A DNA stretch of 64,000 nt from Microdochium bolleyi (Eukaryota; Ascomycota; Sordariomycetes; Xylariales; Microdochiaceae), in contig KQ964247.1 of the NCBI GenBank assembly GCA_001566295.1, positions 620,001 to 684,000 on the forward strand, read 5' to 3'. Made by a program: the position numbers and the translations under genes. How positions within the stretch are numbered: position 1 is the first letter of the stretch; every line of letters starts with the position of its first letter. The notes below the pieces were generated by a model, which was not told the origin of the DNA, did not search any database, and worked only from the letters and a program-made list of their open reading frames with translations. Shown here in pieces: positions 11,142 to 22,487 of the stretch.

Positions 11142-11672
11142 ATGTCAACAACCCAGATGACGGCCACTCAGTCATCCTACAGCGACTGCGTCTCGTCCCT
11201 GCGCACCAGCCTCTCCTTCCTCGGCAACTCCGTCGATACCCTCGGCCAGGGGGTCGCCGACTTCCCGCGTCTCACCACCGTGCTCAAGACGGTCCGCCAC
11301 TACGAGCTCATCCCCCAGCCCGCGCTCGCCGCGGCCGAGGCCAGCCTGCGCGACGAGATCGGCCCGGCCATTGCGGCACTGCTCGAACGCGTGGATAACG
11401 AGAACGCCCGAATTGAGAGACGTGTCGAGGGACTCAAGGCACGCGCGGACCTGCAGGCCGGAAGGCTCCGACAGGAGGAGAGAAGTGCAGGCGACGCCAA
11501 CTCGAGATACAACAACTCCCGGGAGACGAATGCACGGTTGGACGCCGACGCTAAGCTGCGCGCGCGCGTGGTGCGGCAGCGCAAGGAGGCGCTCAAGTAC
11601 AGCGTCGAACGGCTGGAGCTCGAGGTGCTGCAGAAGGAGCGCGAGCTGAGGAAGCGTCTCGACCAGGCCTGA
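11142..11672 (+). CDS. SPC19: DASH/Dam1 complex subunit Spc19
   Basis: One exon of 176 residues. The N-terminus (about 12-75) carries the family pattern: YSDCVSSLRTSLSFLGNSVDTL, then DFPRLTTVLKTVRHYELIPQ, then a helical segment RDEIGPAIAALLERVDNEN. The rest is a long charged coiled coil (about 85-176) ending KERELRKRL. Spc19 is a fungal-specific subunit of the ten-member DASH ring, which encircles spindle microtubules and couples kinetochores to depolymerising ends; its coiled coil packs with Spc34. Length (150-200) fits. The ATG at 11142 follows a CA-rich leader with a good start context (AGCCATGTC); a second in-frame ATG lies five codons later. Nuclear spindle location is inferred from the family. 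Confidence 0.9.
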   Translation: MSTTQMTATQSSYSDCVSSLRTSLSFLGNSVDTLGQGVADFPRLTTVLKTVRHYELIPQPALAAAEASLRDEIGPAIAALLERVDNENARIERRVEGLKARADLQAGRLRQEERSAGDANSRYNNSRETNARLDADAKLRARVVRQRKEALKYSVERLELEVLQKERELRKRLDQA

Positions 11673-12689
11673 TCGCGAGAAGTGTTGAAGGCACGCTGGT
11701 CTCAGACTCCACATGCGTCCTGAACATCCTCCTTGACCGTGGCTCGCTTCGAATTGCCGGTGCATAGACGTGGGTCAGCACAAGCACTTGCTCGCTGACG
11801 CGCTGTTCGCTGCACGCACACTCTGCTTCTTTTCGTGGCCGACCACAGCATTAATGTTACAGCCAGCGCTTTGGCTACACCACAAAAGCATTCGAGAGGA
11901 TCTACGGCAAGGCGCTGAGGCGCTAAACTATCTCCTCAGCAGACATGATTTTTACCACCTGTACAGGGTGCTCATGAATTTCGCAGCGAGACAGCCTCGT
12001 ATCTTGAGGAACGGCACGTTGCACGAGTCGTTGGTCCCGCCGCAAAGAAGCTGGTGATGTTACCAGGCCTTGATCAGCACGGGCTTCGCTTGTCAATATC
12101 AACAGAGCAAAGAGCTTGAGAGCTGCCTATTAGAGGCACAGCTTGGAGGCCAACATCGTCCCGCTGTACTGAGCTGCAGCAATGGCGCAGTCGGGCCTGG
12201 AGCGGCACACTTTGACGGTCCCGCGGCTCGAGACTCATCCTTGTCAAAGATCCATTGAGCCAGGTCCAGATGACGCCGAGAACGCTGGGGCTCTATCTGC
12301 CTTCCCAAGGGTTCCGTTCACGGGTGTGCACAAGACAGTCAAGAACACGCAATTTGAGCTCTAGGAACGAGTGCTCAACTGCGCAATCACGCAAGACACC
12401 AGAGAGGAGAAGAAGCCGGCAAGGATGAAACAAATTGGTAAACAATGACTAGCTGGCGCTGTTGGCAAACAGGTGCCCAGCTAGGAGAAGTAGAGTAATG
12501 AACAAGAATTGCACCCAAAAAGAGACTATATCCCCGTACCCTGCGTGAAAAATCAAAGATTCCAGTATACTCCGGCACACGTGTGTCTCAAGAACCCCAT
12601 GCGTTCATGTTCTTTTGTACGATGATTTGTGCGCAAAAGTGGCGCAACAGTTCCCGCCTCCTTGCCGACATGAGACCAATCTTTTCCGA
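11673..12689. other. Intergenic between convergent SPC19 and SHO1
   Basis: About 1 kb holding the two 3' UTRs. A frame at 11770-12057 is open but matches nothing I recognise. No repeat or RNA gene seen. Confidence 0.5.
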
Positions 12690-13704
12690 TCATAACAGAA
12701 TCAAGTAGTTGCTTGGCGCGATGCCAGTATCGCCGCTCTCTTTCCGTGCTTGCCACCACCGGCCGCTAACGTCGCTAATCTCCAGAATCTCGTGTTTTGA
12801 GAATGAAATCTCATTGGCGTCGTCGGGGTTCGCCTCGTAACTGTAGATAGCCTTCGCGCGGTACGGATACTCCGTAGGCTGGGCAATCTCAGGATCTGTA
12901 GGCTTCGCCATCTGCTGCACAGGGGGCTGGAAGCCGGGCGAAGCATTGGCGGGACGGTTGTTGTTGAAAGCAGGCGAAGGGTTCTCGAAACCATTGAGCT
13001 GTGCAGATGTGGTATACATCTGCGGTGGCTGGGGCGTCGAGGTCTGGGGACGAACACCATAACTACCGGCCATGGTGTTTCGGTTCATGGTCGAGTCCTT
13101 CTGCAGGGCGAAAGAGTCGATGTAGGCGCGCGCGACGGCGCTCGGAGCAGAGCCGAAGTAGAAGATCCACAGGACCTGGAATGGTTGATCAGCAGACGAT
13201 CTTGATCTGAAATCCTCTTTGGTTACTTACGTTGACGACGGAAAGCAGGATGAAACCTGCAGACGCAGCCTGGCGAGCACCTATTGACGAATAGATAACG
13301 CTGTTTACGGCCGAGCTGGTGAGGACAAGCCCACAAGCCACATATCCAACGATCGCGACGTGATATGTCTGAATAGCGTCCGCCGCTATCACAACGGTGA
13401 CTCCGACTACGAGAAACAGCATATATACAATAGCCCACCAGGAAAACTGCTGGAAGGGCGCATTCTTGGCGACATCAGGGCTCTGTGTGACCTGCGCGAC
13501 AATGGAGCTGATGAATGCAATGACCCACGCAAGCTAGAAGGGAGGTATGTGCGATTAGTCGGACATGGCCTTGAGCGCGTGCAGGAAGTGTACGGTATGC
13601 CTTACAATAGCAATTGAACACGTCGCAAGCGCAAAGGGATCGCCAATGATGTTGTCAAGGCTGATCCGCTTCCGGCCACCGTAGCCCATGCGAGAGTTGT
13701 CCAT
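12690..13704 (-). CDS. SHO1: High-osmolarity signalling protein Sho1
   Basis: Three minus-strand exons, 13704-13606, 13533-13231 and 13175-12690, splice in phase to 295 residues. The N-terminus holds the conserved DNIIGDPFALAT block, followed by four membrane spans (within about 25-135: LAWVIAFISSIVAQV, WWAIVYMLFLVVGVTVVI, HVAIVGYVACGLVL, AGFILLSVVNVLWIFYFG). A Pro/Asn/Gln-rich cytosolic linker follows. The C-terminal SH3 domain (about 239-295) shows YRAKAIYSYEA, the acidic RT loop (DDANEISF), GRWWQAR and the ending APSNYL. Sho1 is the plasma-membrane osmosensor and scaffold feeding the Ste11-Pbs2-Hog1 MAPK branch; its SH3 domain binds a Pbs2 proline motif. Length fits. The MDNSRM start is chosen because family proteins begin close to the GDPFALAT block; a further in-frame ATG lies 15 codons upstream. 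Confidence 0.95.
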
Positions 13705-16700
13705 TTTCTTGAGCGACGGAGAGTGGGCAGAGCCGTAGTATGGCATAACCAAAGGACGCGCAGTCGATTGCCAGTCGTAGAGCCAGATGTGTGAAGGCTT
13801 GGGGTGCGATGATCAGTTGTTGAGTTGCGGCAATGATCTTGTGGATGTTGGCGAAGATAGGACAGGCGCTCCGAAGCCGAAGAAAGGCTGGGCTGCTGGT
13901 CAAGGTTTCCAAGGAACAATGGGGCTGTGTTGGATGCGAAGCGGTCGCGGAAGTGCCAGCTTAACAAGGTGTTGCTGCTCTAGAATGGAACCGTGTATTG
14001 CGGAATGGGAGAAGTCGTCGCCGGAAAAGGAAGGACAGGAACCGGTGATGATTTGTCGATTGCGTCGCAGTCGATTCAAGTGGTGAAAGGCCACGCACTG
14101 CGTGTCTGGCGCTAAAAAGGAGGTGAATAGGTCGTCGAGGTTGAGCAGGCAGCGGCAGGCGCGACAGTGCAGAACACAGCAACGTGTCACTGATTGCGAG
14201 GCAGGCAGGTTAGCAGCGTTCGACGATTGATGACGAAAAGGTCGTTGTGGTGGTGATGGCGGTTGCGGCACAGAGCAAGTCTGGAATGGGGCGGGAGGGG
14301 CGAGTTCCGGGTGCGAGGCAGAGGGCGAGAGCGTTTCCCCAGCGTCGCAGGTTCAGGCGGCTGGGGCGCGGATCTGGACTGTCTCCAAACTGTCTGAGAG
14401 TGGGCGTGTGTGGCCTGCAGCGCAGCCTGAGCCGGTGGGTAGCTCTGGGCAGCGTCGAGCGGAACCCCTGGCCGATCACAGCTGGGGACTGTGCAGTGCG
14501 CGGTACAATCACACAGCCACCGCCAACGCGCAGGGAGGGGAGGGAGAGAGGTAGGGAGAGGCTATCGACAATCGAAAAGAACCTACGTTGGAGCAAGAGG
14601 GCGGCGTAGCTGGTGTTGTGGGTTGAGGCCGGCCGGAGAAGGAGCAAGGACCAGGTCGGTCGCGGGAGAGGTCAAGTTGACGAAGGGAAACGAAGAAGGG
14701 AAACGGACGAACGAGTGACGGGTCCTGCAAAGAAGGAGGCTGACGGCCAAGGGAAGAGAATGGACGATGGCTGCGTGGCCAGTCAAGTTTGGGGTGGGCA
14801 GCGAGAGACTGTGAAGGGAAGACTGGACCGCGAGCAGCCCTTGGGACGGACGGACTGCGACGGCAGGAAAGGGATGCGGGTGGAGACTGCAGGTGCACTG
14901 GTGCTGGACTCGTCGAGTCTGTCTGGTGTCTGGCACAGCCTGCATAAGTGCCACTGAGTGGCAAGGGGCGGGTCCCCGTCAGCAGCCACTCCCCGAGTTC
15001 CTCCTCAGCTTCGCTCTGCCGTCGACAACTGTGAACTGCGCCGTCTCGTCTCGTCTGGCCCCCCTGAACCTTCGCGCAAGACCAGTGCAAGTGCAAGCCC
15101 ACCCGCAGAAGACAATGGCCCTTCTCGGCCGGCACATCCAGATGAATTGTGGGGGGCCCTCCCCAGCAGGCAGCACGACACGACACACGAGTGGCTGTGA
15201 GCCTTCTCCGGCTAACGGGAACGACGCCGCTAATGTCCCTTGGGCTTGGTCCAGGTACCAGTCCAGCACATCGGCAAGGGTCTCGGGTCTCGGGCGCACG
15301 TCCACGGCATTCCTCGTACTTTACGCGTGTTCTCGCTGGCTGGGACGCTGGCGAGTGCCCAAGTCGGTCGGCACATTGTCGACCAGTGCCTCTATCCCAG
15401 ACCGGCCATTGCGGACCAACCATTCCTCGGACTCGGAGGCAGAAATGGACATCCAGAGCGGACAGCGCGGGCCATGCGGCAATGGGGACCAACGGCGGTC
15501 CCGCTGTAGGCAGCCAGGATCCAGCTTGGCAGGCCTGGGGATACCCCCAGTCGTCAGCCTGGCCATGGTTACTGTGTATGTCGGGCGAGCGACTCGCGCC
15601 CATGACAGGACACAGTCGACAGCAGCCTCGTTGTGGTGTCACTGTCAGATATCTTGAATGCAACCCTGTGGCTCGGGGCCCTGCGCTCAAGGTATTCGAC
15701 GTCCATGCCAGCGGAGTACGGGTACCTAGGCACAGTAGGCACATCGTATGTAAAGTATGTACATGAATCTGTGTCGGTGGTCACCTGCTCAAAGGCCACC
15801 TCCGTGGCACAACGACATGCTCGGTCACATTGTCATGATCGAGCGGGAGCGGCGTGGAAGTTGCAAGGATCCCGCCCTTGCCTTCCGGTTTCCCTGCAGC
15901 TCATCTACTTTCCGATGGTGTTCTCATGCGACTTCACTCAGTGATGAAAAAAAGGACGGGGCTCTGCCACTCCGCCGAGGCCCGTGACTCGTCCAGAATC
16001 TCCCTTTTGGCACCTTCATTGCTATGCCGGACTCCCTCCGCGGGTTCGAGATGAAAATCATGATCTAAAAGGACTGGAAGCATCGCGAGTTGAGCACCCG
16101 ACACCACCTGACATACGCGCATGTGATTGGCCTCGATCAACCTTGGAACACGCCTCTTGACAACACAGCGACCGCAGTGCACAGTACACTGGCCACGAGG
16201 ACAGAGGTGGAAGGAAGCCTCTCAATCCGTTCGCCGATCCATGACCGATGGCTGACAGCAGTATGTACGATATGCTCCGCCGCCACCGTGACTGAAACAC
16301 GGAGCCGGCCCGGGCACTAGACAAGCAGGCTGCTTCTGAAACGACCGCGGAGAGAACACACCAGTGGCGTGACTAAGCTCTGGAGCCCGCAGGAAACAAG
16401 ACTGGCCAGCAGACGGCGCGATTAAGCAGACTGCTGGACGGTCTTGGACTGACCTTGGTTTATTGAGGGCCGAGGGCCTCCCACGGGGACGTAAAGGCCC
16501 GTTCTGGCGTTTCTGAAACGCGAGCCGGGACCCCATGCCGGCCCCTGCATTTCCAGGTCACGACCCGAACCTCCAGTGCCACGTTCCTGGTGGGGACAAC
16601 TTCCGCACTCAACTTGAAAGGTAGCAGGGCCGCCTTATCGGCAATGAAATATGTAGAGGCAAGCATGAGCGGGAACATGAGAACGAAAGCCTGCCTGCCG

Positions 16701-18751
16701 GCTTCAGCATTTCCCTCATGCCGCGCGAGACGCAAGTTTGTTATCAGACCCGTTCAGCAGCGTCGCGCACAGCCCCCTCCTGTACGCCACGACTCACATC
16801 ACATCACATTACATACCTGCATGCTCAGGGAATAGTATTTGTTCCCTGCACTTGCAGTCTCACAAAGTCACAAACCCCCCTGCGCTGTGGGTTGGCGTCC
16901 TGTCAACTGATTAGGTATCAGAAGAGGCAAGTCAGCGATGCCGAGGCACAGGGAAGACGTCACTGAGCTTCCGTCACTGTTTCGGGAGTCCAGCAAGCCG
17001 GAGTGGACGGAGAAAAGAACCGTACGAGAACTCGCGGCCTTCAAGTAACGTGTGCTTGCTTGCACTTTACTTTGCAGGGCCTTTTTTTCTGTTTTTGGCA
17101 TGCGCATGTGCGTATTCGTCAAACTGCCACTTTTGTTCTTGTCGTTGTGATCCTTTTTTTTCTTTTTCCTATGTTCCGTGTGTGCCAGAGTAATAAGTTA
17201 GAGTGTGTGCATACATGCATGATGCATACATGTCCCGCCCGCCGACGACGACGACGTCGTTTCCGAGCTCTTTGTCTTGAGAGCAGCCCTCTCCTCCCGG
17301 CCCTCTTGTTTTCAGCGGCTGCGAGACACCGAGATGCGGCGTTTCTTCTCCCGGCTCGGCCTTGGCAACTTCCACGAAAAAGTGTGCGAACGTCGCTTCC
17401 CGCATGGGATGATGGTTGATGATTGCTTGATGTCTCATCATTGTCATGGTTATTCTCGTCGTCTCTGGCAATACCCCCGAGCGGTGTTACCCGGAAACGA
17501 ATGGAGCCAACAGCGCAGAGACATCAGAACGACATCGATTCTGTCTTTGTCCTTTGAGGGGAGCACAGAACGACACCCAGCATCGACTACAGAAAGCACG
17601 TCCCAATACCGAGGAGGAGAAGGATGGAAACAAAGAAAGAAGAACGACGAAAGGCACACACAGCCATCGAGAATGCAAGGAGAATGTATTGGTTCGTGCA
17701 GAGACATGAAAGAAAATAAAGACCTCGGCATGCACACAGTGACAAAAGAAAGGTCTTCGTGGCCGCTGTAAATTGGCGAGGGCTACTGAAACCGGCTTCA
17801 CATTGCACTGATATGGTGGCCAACGCGTGCTTGGCCGAAGTGGCCGCAGCGCCGACAATGCAAGAAAAAGCAAGAAGAGCAAGCAGGCAGGCAGGACAGG
17901 CAAGCGAAATGTTGAAGCTTGCGCAGATCACCGAAAAAGAAAGGAAAAAGGAAGCAGACAAAGGAGAGAACGATCCCAGAAGCGCACGCGAGCTGACTAC
18001 CTCTGCGTACATAGCATACATGACATAAGTCTCAGTCCTGCATTTCGTGTTTGTGGTGCTCGCTCTTGAGCGCGTGGGGCGCCTGCCCTGCGCGACCTCG
18101 GGAGATTCTTTTTATTGTCATGGCTCAGTTATGAAAACAATGGCTGGGTATGTCTACCGTATCTGAACTCTGTCGTGCTGGGAAAGGCGGGACACATTAC
18201 GACACTGCAAACATACCACCCCCCTGCCGGTATATGGCACCGCCTTGAACTTCAACTTGCCTCTTCCTCCGGAACGTAACTCCCGAGTGGCACTCGAATA
18301 ATGGCTGTTGACGTTGGATCGCAACCTGGGACTAGGCCAGATTCGCCATTGGACACACTCTAAGCCTGTGGTTGGTCGTGCCTAAGACAAGTTTTTCTCT
18401 GCCGAGACCATCTTGGTGGACGTGGAGCGCCGGACGGTGCCTGATACGCTCCAATCCTTATTCGCCAAGACTACCCGTCGTGTCTCGAAAAGGCATTGCT
18501 GTCCGGGTAAATGTTGCCCGAGAATGGATCTGCTCTCGCGTCGCCGCCTCGTCGTCGCGTTCATGTTTTCTCCTCTTCGCGTTGTAAGGTGGTAGTAGTC
18601 GAGTAGCCCTCGGATGGGATACCGCGCAGCAGATCTTCGCTGGCTTTTATCCGCACGGGACGTCTGCAGTGTCTTGCATCCAAGGAGTGTGGGCTACCGA
18701 GGTGTACCCCGAAGTGCGTGAGCTCTCAACTGTCCACTTTGGCGTCTTCTT
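13705..18751. other. Long (5 kb) region without a credible gene
   Basis: Lies upstream of SHO1 and downstream of the RO10-like gene. Part of 13.7-15.8 kb is GC- and CT-rich on the SHO1 sense strand and may be its promoter and leader. Long overlapping frames here (for example 14509-15744 minus and 14893-15657 plus) are open on both strands at once, are Arg/Ser/Pro-rich and lack motifs, as expected for stop-poor GC-rich noncoding DNA. 15.8-18.7 kb shows small purine-rich (17.55-18.0 kb) and T-rich (17.08-17.17 kb) stretches but no gene I can support. Confidence 0.45.
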
Positions 18752-19422
18752 TCACACTTCCTCCTGCGCCCTCTCAACCCTCCGGATGTCGCGCTCCACC
18801 AGCTCTATGCGGTCCTCGACACGCGCGACGAAGCCAGAGTAGCCCATGACATCGCGCTCGTACCACTGCCGGATGACGACCTCGCTCTGGGCGCGCAAGC
18901 GCGCAATCTCGGCACTCTGCGCGAGCTGCGTTGCCTCGACGGCCCTCATTCGCGGGATGAGCGCAGCTAAGCCGGCGCTCAGGGCTGGATCTGGGATCGG
19001 AGTGTCGTCGATGGCGGTCAGGGATGACGCGGTCGCTGGGTACGAGGCTGCTGAGGCGAGGACGATTGCGCGGATCGCGTCGGTGGAGAGGAGTGAGGGA
19101 GCCTCAAACGGATTGGATGAGTGGAAGAGGTCTGGATGGGACTTGTCTGTGGTGTTTCGGCGTGAGCATTGGATCTATGGGCACGGGGAATTTGTGTCCT
19201 GTCGAAGGGCAATGGGTTCTTACAGATCTTGAGCAGTTCGTTGTAGACGTGGACATCGTGGGTGATCTTGCGGAAGCGGTGCTCCAGCTCCCGAAGACTG
19301 CGGACGGCTGTGTTCTTGTTCTGTGGAGTTGTGTGGCCGTAAAGGTGATGTTCAATCCTCAGAAGGCGAGCTTCGAGGAGGGAGATGGTGGCCAACGACG
19401 TTTCGTCCAGGTCTGTTGTCAT
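18752..19422 (-). CDS. RO10/dynactin p24-like nuclear distribution protein
   Basis: Exons 19422-19224 and 19146-18752 give 197 residues; donor GTAAGA, acceptor CCACAG. The protein begins MTTDLDETSLATISLLEARLLRIE, continues as amphipathic helix through RSLRELEHRFRKITH, and ends in a second coiled coil (LAQSAEIARLRAQSEVV and a charged C-terminus RIELVERDIRRVERAQEEV). A small, nearly all-helical protein with this ISLLEARLxRIE start matches what I know of the fungal nuclear distribution protein RO10, regarded as the dynactin p24 shoulder subunit, needed for dynein-driven nuclear positioning in hyphae. The assignment rests on pattern and length (about 24 kDa) only. A longer N-terminus from an upstream in-frame ATG at 19536 is possible but looks like leader sequence. 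It is divergent from the AVT transporter. Confidence 0.65.
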
Positions 19423-20124
19423 GGTTGCTTGAGAACAGACCCAGGCCTGCTCAGTGTAGAATGTCGACTGCCGCTCTGGGGAGTTGCGTGACCATATGCG
19501 CTCGATGACCCTGCTGGCTGTAATGTTGGAGATCACGATGTGCTCGAGGCGCGGAATGCAACTTCATTGCAGCCACAGGTACCCGTTGTTGGTTGGCGAC
19601 CCTGGCGCTGCTAGCCGCTCCCCTCCGACCTCTTAATTGGACCCAGGCACGGAGATTGCTCCACTCCCGCGGCTTGGAAGGCACCTTCCTCAAGCACAGC
19701 GGCGCTCTGACGTCTGGGGGTCTGACGATGGGGCACCGCCGCAACGCAGGCAGCCCTGCCAGGCACTCCATAATTATACGAGATGCCAGCCTGAACCCTG
19801 CTCTCCTTCCGTCATCTGTCATCCGCACACACCATTGCTGGCCTCAGTCGACAAACACCACGAGTCTCCTGCCACGAGCACAGTACCGACACAATCGTCC
19901 GAATCCCGCCTGCCGAATCACCCAGGCGACGACCCCCTTCGATTGCGCAAGGCAGCTCGCTCGGCGCATTGCGGGCTGTCACACACCACGGTACTCCAAA
20001 CCCGTACCAAGCACAAGCACAGCGCCCTCACGACGGCTGCGCAGGGTCACACAAGCCGAGCAAGCATTTCTAGCACCGCGGAGCACACAATTGGGCTGCT
20101 GCCAGCCTTGCCTCCAGGGCTGCT
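19423..20124. promoter_or_regulatory. Bidirectional promoter region, RO10-like gene and AVT transporter
   Basis: 700 bases between two divergent start codons. Plus-strand open frames run through it, overlapping the transporter start in other frames, but encode Arg/Pro/Ser-rich sequence without motifs. CA-rich DNA near 19.83-20.1 kb is probably the transporter leader. Confidence 0.5.
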
Positions 20125-21921
20125 ATGCCGAACTACTCGTCCATCTCAGATGCCCAGCCCGGTGCATCTGCCAGTTCTCCATCGCCCGACATGACAAGGT
20201 ACGCTTTCCGAGCAGATCGCCATACTCGTGGAAACACTCAATCCCTCGACTGTTGTACTGATCTGACTTCGCATCGTAGAACTCGGCGTGCTCGGAACCA
20301 CCAGAAAGATGGAGCACATCCCGGATCGGCGACCATGATTAGCTGCGTCGTCAACCTGCTGAACACGATCGTGGGCGCCGGTACTCTGGCCATGCCGTCG
20401 GCCATGTCGCACTTCGGTATCATCATCGGAGTGGTCGTCATCCTCTGGTCCGGATTTACGTCGGCATTCGGCCTGTACCTGCAGTCTCGCTGCTCGAGAT
20501 ATCTTGATCGCGGCTCGGCCTCGTTCTTTGCGCTGTCTCAACTCACATATCCCAATGCTGCGGTCATCTTTGACGCCGCCATTGCCGTCAAGTGTTTTGG
20601 CGTCGGCATATCTTACTTAATCATCATCGGGGACCTCATGCCCGGAGTGGCGGAAGGGTTCAATAGCAGGGCAGTGGAGGTCGCGTTTCTCATGAACCGC
20701 AATTTCTGGATCACCGCCTTCATGCTGATCATCATTCCACTGTGCTTCTTGCGTCGCCTGGATTCTCTCAAGTATACCAGTGTGGTCGCCTTAGTGGCTA
20801 TCGGGTACCTCATTGTGCTCGTGGTGTACCATTTCGCCGCAGATCCTCTTGCCCCCCGCGACAAGATCAGAGTCATTTCGTGGGGAGGCCCTGTGGAGGC
20901 ACTGAGCAGTCTTCCCGTGGTTATCTTTGCCTATACTTGCCACCAAAACATGTTCTCGATCCTGAACGAGCTTGACCAGAGCACTCCCGCTCGGTATGTA
21001 TCCATCTGTGCGTATTCAAGGACGACACGACGCTAACCAAATCTCAGAATCATGGGTGTTATATCGTCCAGCATCGGCTCGGCTGCTGGTATCTACACGC
21101 TCGTAGCCATCACAGGATACTTGACTTTCGGCAACGATATCGCAGCCAATATTGTGGGACAGTGTGAGTTCCAAACCCGGACCATTGCTTGCGCGCCTCA
21201 ACATTACTAACCCTTGACAGATCCTGCATCTATCGCGTCTACAATTGCCAAAGCGGCCATTGTGGTTCTTGTCACATTCTCCGTCCCCTTGCAGGTTCAC
21301 CCGTGCCGGGCATCAGTCGACGCGGTCTTGAAGTGGAGGCCCACCGCCGTAGCATCGTCTGGGAACCGGGCAAACTCCCCAGGCCGGGGTGCCCTGCTCC
21401 CCACAGCCGGAAGGTCAGATCACGGGTCTAGTGCTTCCATGTCCGAACTACGGTTCGCTCTGCTCAGCACCGTCATCCTGGTACTGAGCTATACTGTTGC
21501 TTTGTCCGTTACCTCGCTCGAACGTGTACTTGCGTACGTGGGCGCGACCGGGAGCACGAGCATCAGCTTCATCCTTCCCGGTCTCTTCTACTACAAGATC
21601 TCAGATCCGGACTCAATCCATCATCAGCGTCTAGCCAAGGATGAGGACGACCCTATTTCCCCGACCGATTCCGCTGCGGAGGACGACGACATTGCTGATG
21701 ATGCACTGCTGGGAGCCAGTGTTGACAGTCTGCGCAGCAATGGCAGTGCCGTCCGTGCGGCAAGATCGTCGTTGCGCTGGCGGACAAAGTGGAGATGGGA
21801 CATGGAACATATCGATCCTGTCTTTTTGCGACGAGCCTCAGCAGCACTTGCAATATACGGGTTCTGTGTGATGGCAGTCTGCTTGGGGATGAACTTGTTC
21901 GGTAGTATCTCGGCCCACTGA
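20125..21921 (+). CDS. Vacuolar amino acid transporter, AVT5/6/7 type
   Basis: Four exons, 20125-20198, 20280-20993, 21048-21163 and 21221-21921, splice in phase to 534 residues. After a short Ser-rich N-terminus the first span reads CVVNLLNTIVGAGTLAMPSAM, the conserved amino acid/auxin permease (AAAP) entry motif. About ten further hydrophobic spans follow, including FGVGISYLIIIGDLMPG, LPVVIFAYTCHQNMFSILNEL (a signature near TM6), GYLTFGNDIAANIV and SFILPGLFYY. A cytosolic loop of about 90 residues, acidic (DEDDPISPTDSAAEDDD) and Ser-rich, precedes the last span. Family members Avt5, Avt6 and Avt7 export amino acids from the vacuole using the proton gradient. Here the 120 bases around 21300-21420 encode a loop (VHPCRASVDAVLKW) where other members have the conserved HPCR motif, which is intact. 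Vacuolar location and substrate range are inferred. Confidence 0.92.
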
Positions 21922-22487
21922 GATGCATGAAGGATTCCAGATCGGCACTGCATTTCGGAGCGGGCGTTTTCAACGAATCCTCTGAGCATTTCCCGGAGTT
22001 GGCATCACGATTCGAGGTAGATGAGACGGCAGTTGACGTCCACGACTTATTCACGTATTTTTTCTCTCCCTATTCTCTTGTCTAAAGACTCATCCAGCGA
22101 ACTACATAGCGTTGACTACAACATTTCGCCAATATATTCTCTTTCTTGCTCTAAGCATGGAGCCATTGTAGTACAGCTTGTTCAACATCGTGGTAATGGC
22201 TTAGGTAAGCCGTACATGTGCTAAATTCATCGCCGCCGACCCGCGGGGTAGTAATGTACTAAAGCTTCGGAGTCGGAAGCTGCCCCACTACGGAACAAAA
22301 AAGTTGAAGCTGATTATCAAGCAGCGCCTTCTCATCGAAGTTGTGAGAATTTGCCGCCCTTCATAAATACCTAACAAACCACGGCACAGTCTCGGCGTAG
22401 GCATACAGCTCGACTACCCCAGACGGACCATCTACGTGCTCCTACTTTCCTATAGCCACAAGCAGAGCCACGCGACGACTACCCACC
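21922..22487. promoter_or_regulatory. AVT 3' region and SQT1 promoter
   Basis: About 570 bases between two plus-strand genes. A TATA-like TTCATAAATACC lies near 22362-22373, some 115 bases before the SQT1 ATG, followed by a CA/CT-rich leader (CCACGCGACGACTACCCACC). No gene inside. Confidence 0.5.

Noticed and set aside
14893..15657. Plus-strand frame of 254 codons
   Set aside because: Overlaps the frame above in the opposite strand and has the same noise-like composition.
14509..15744. Minus-strand frame of 411 codons
   Set aside because: Arg/Pro/Ser/Cys-rich, simultaneous long open frames on the other strand, no motif, no splice logic; typical of GC-rich noncoding DNA.
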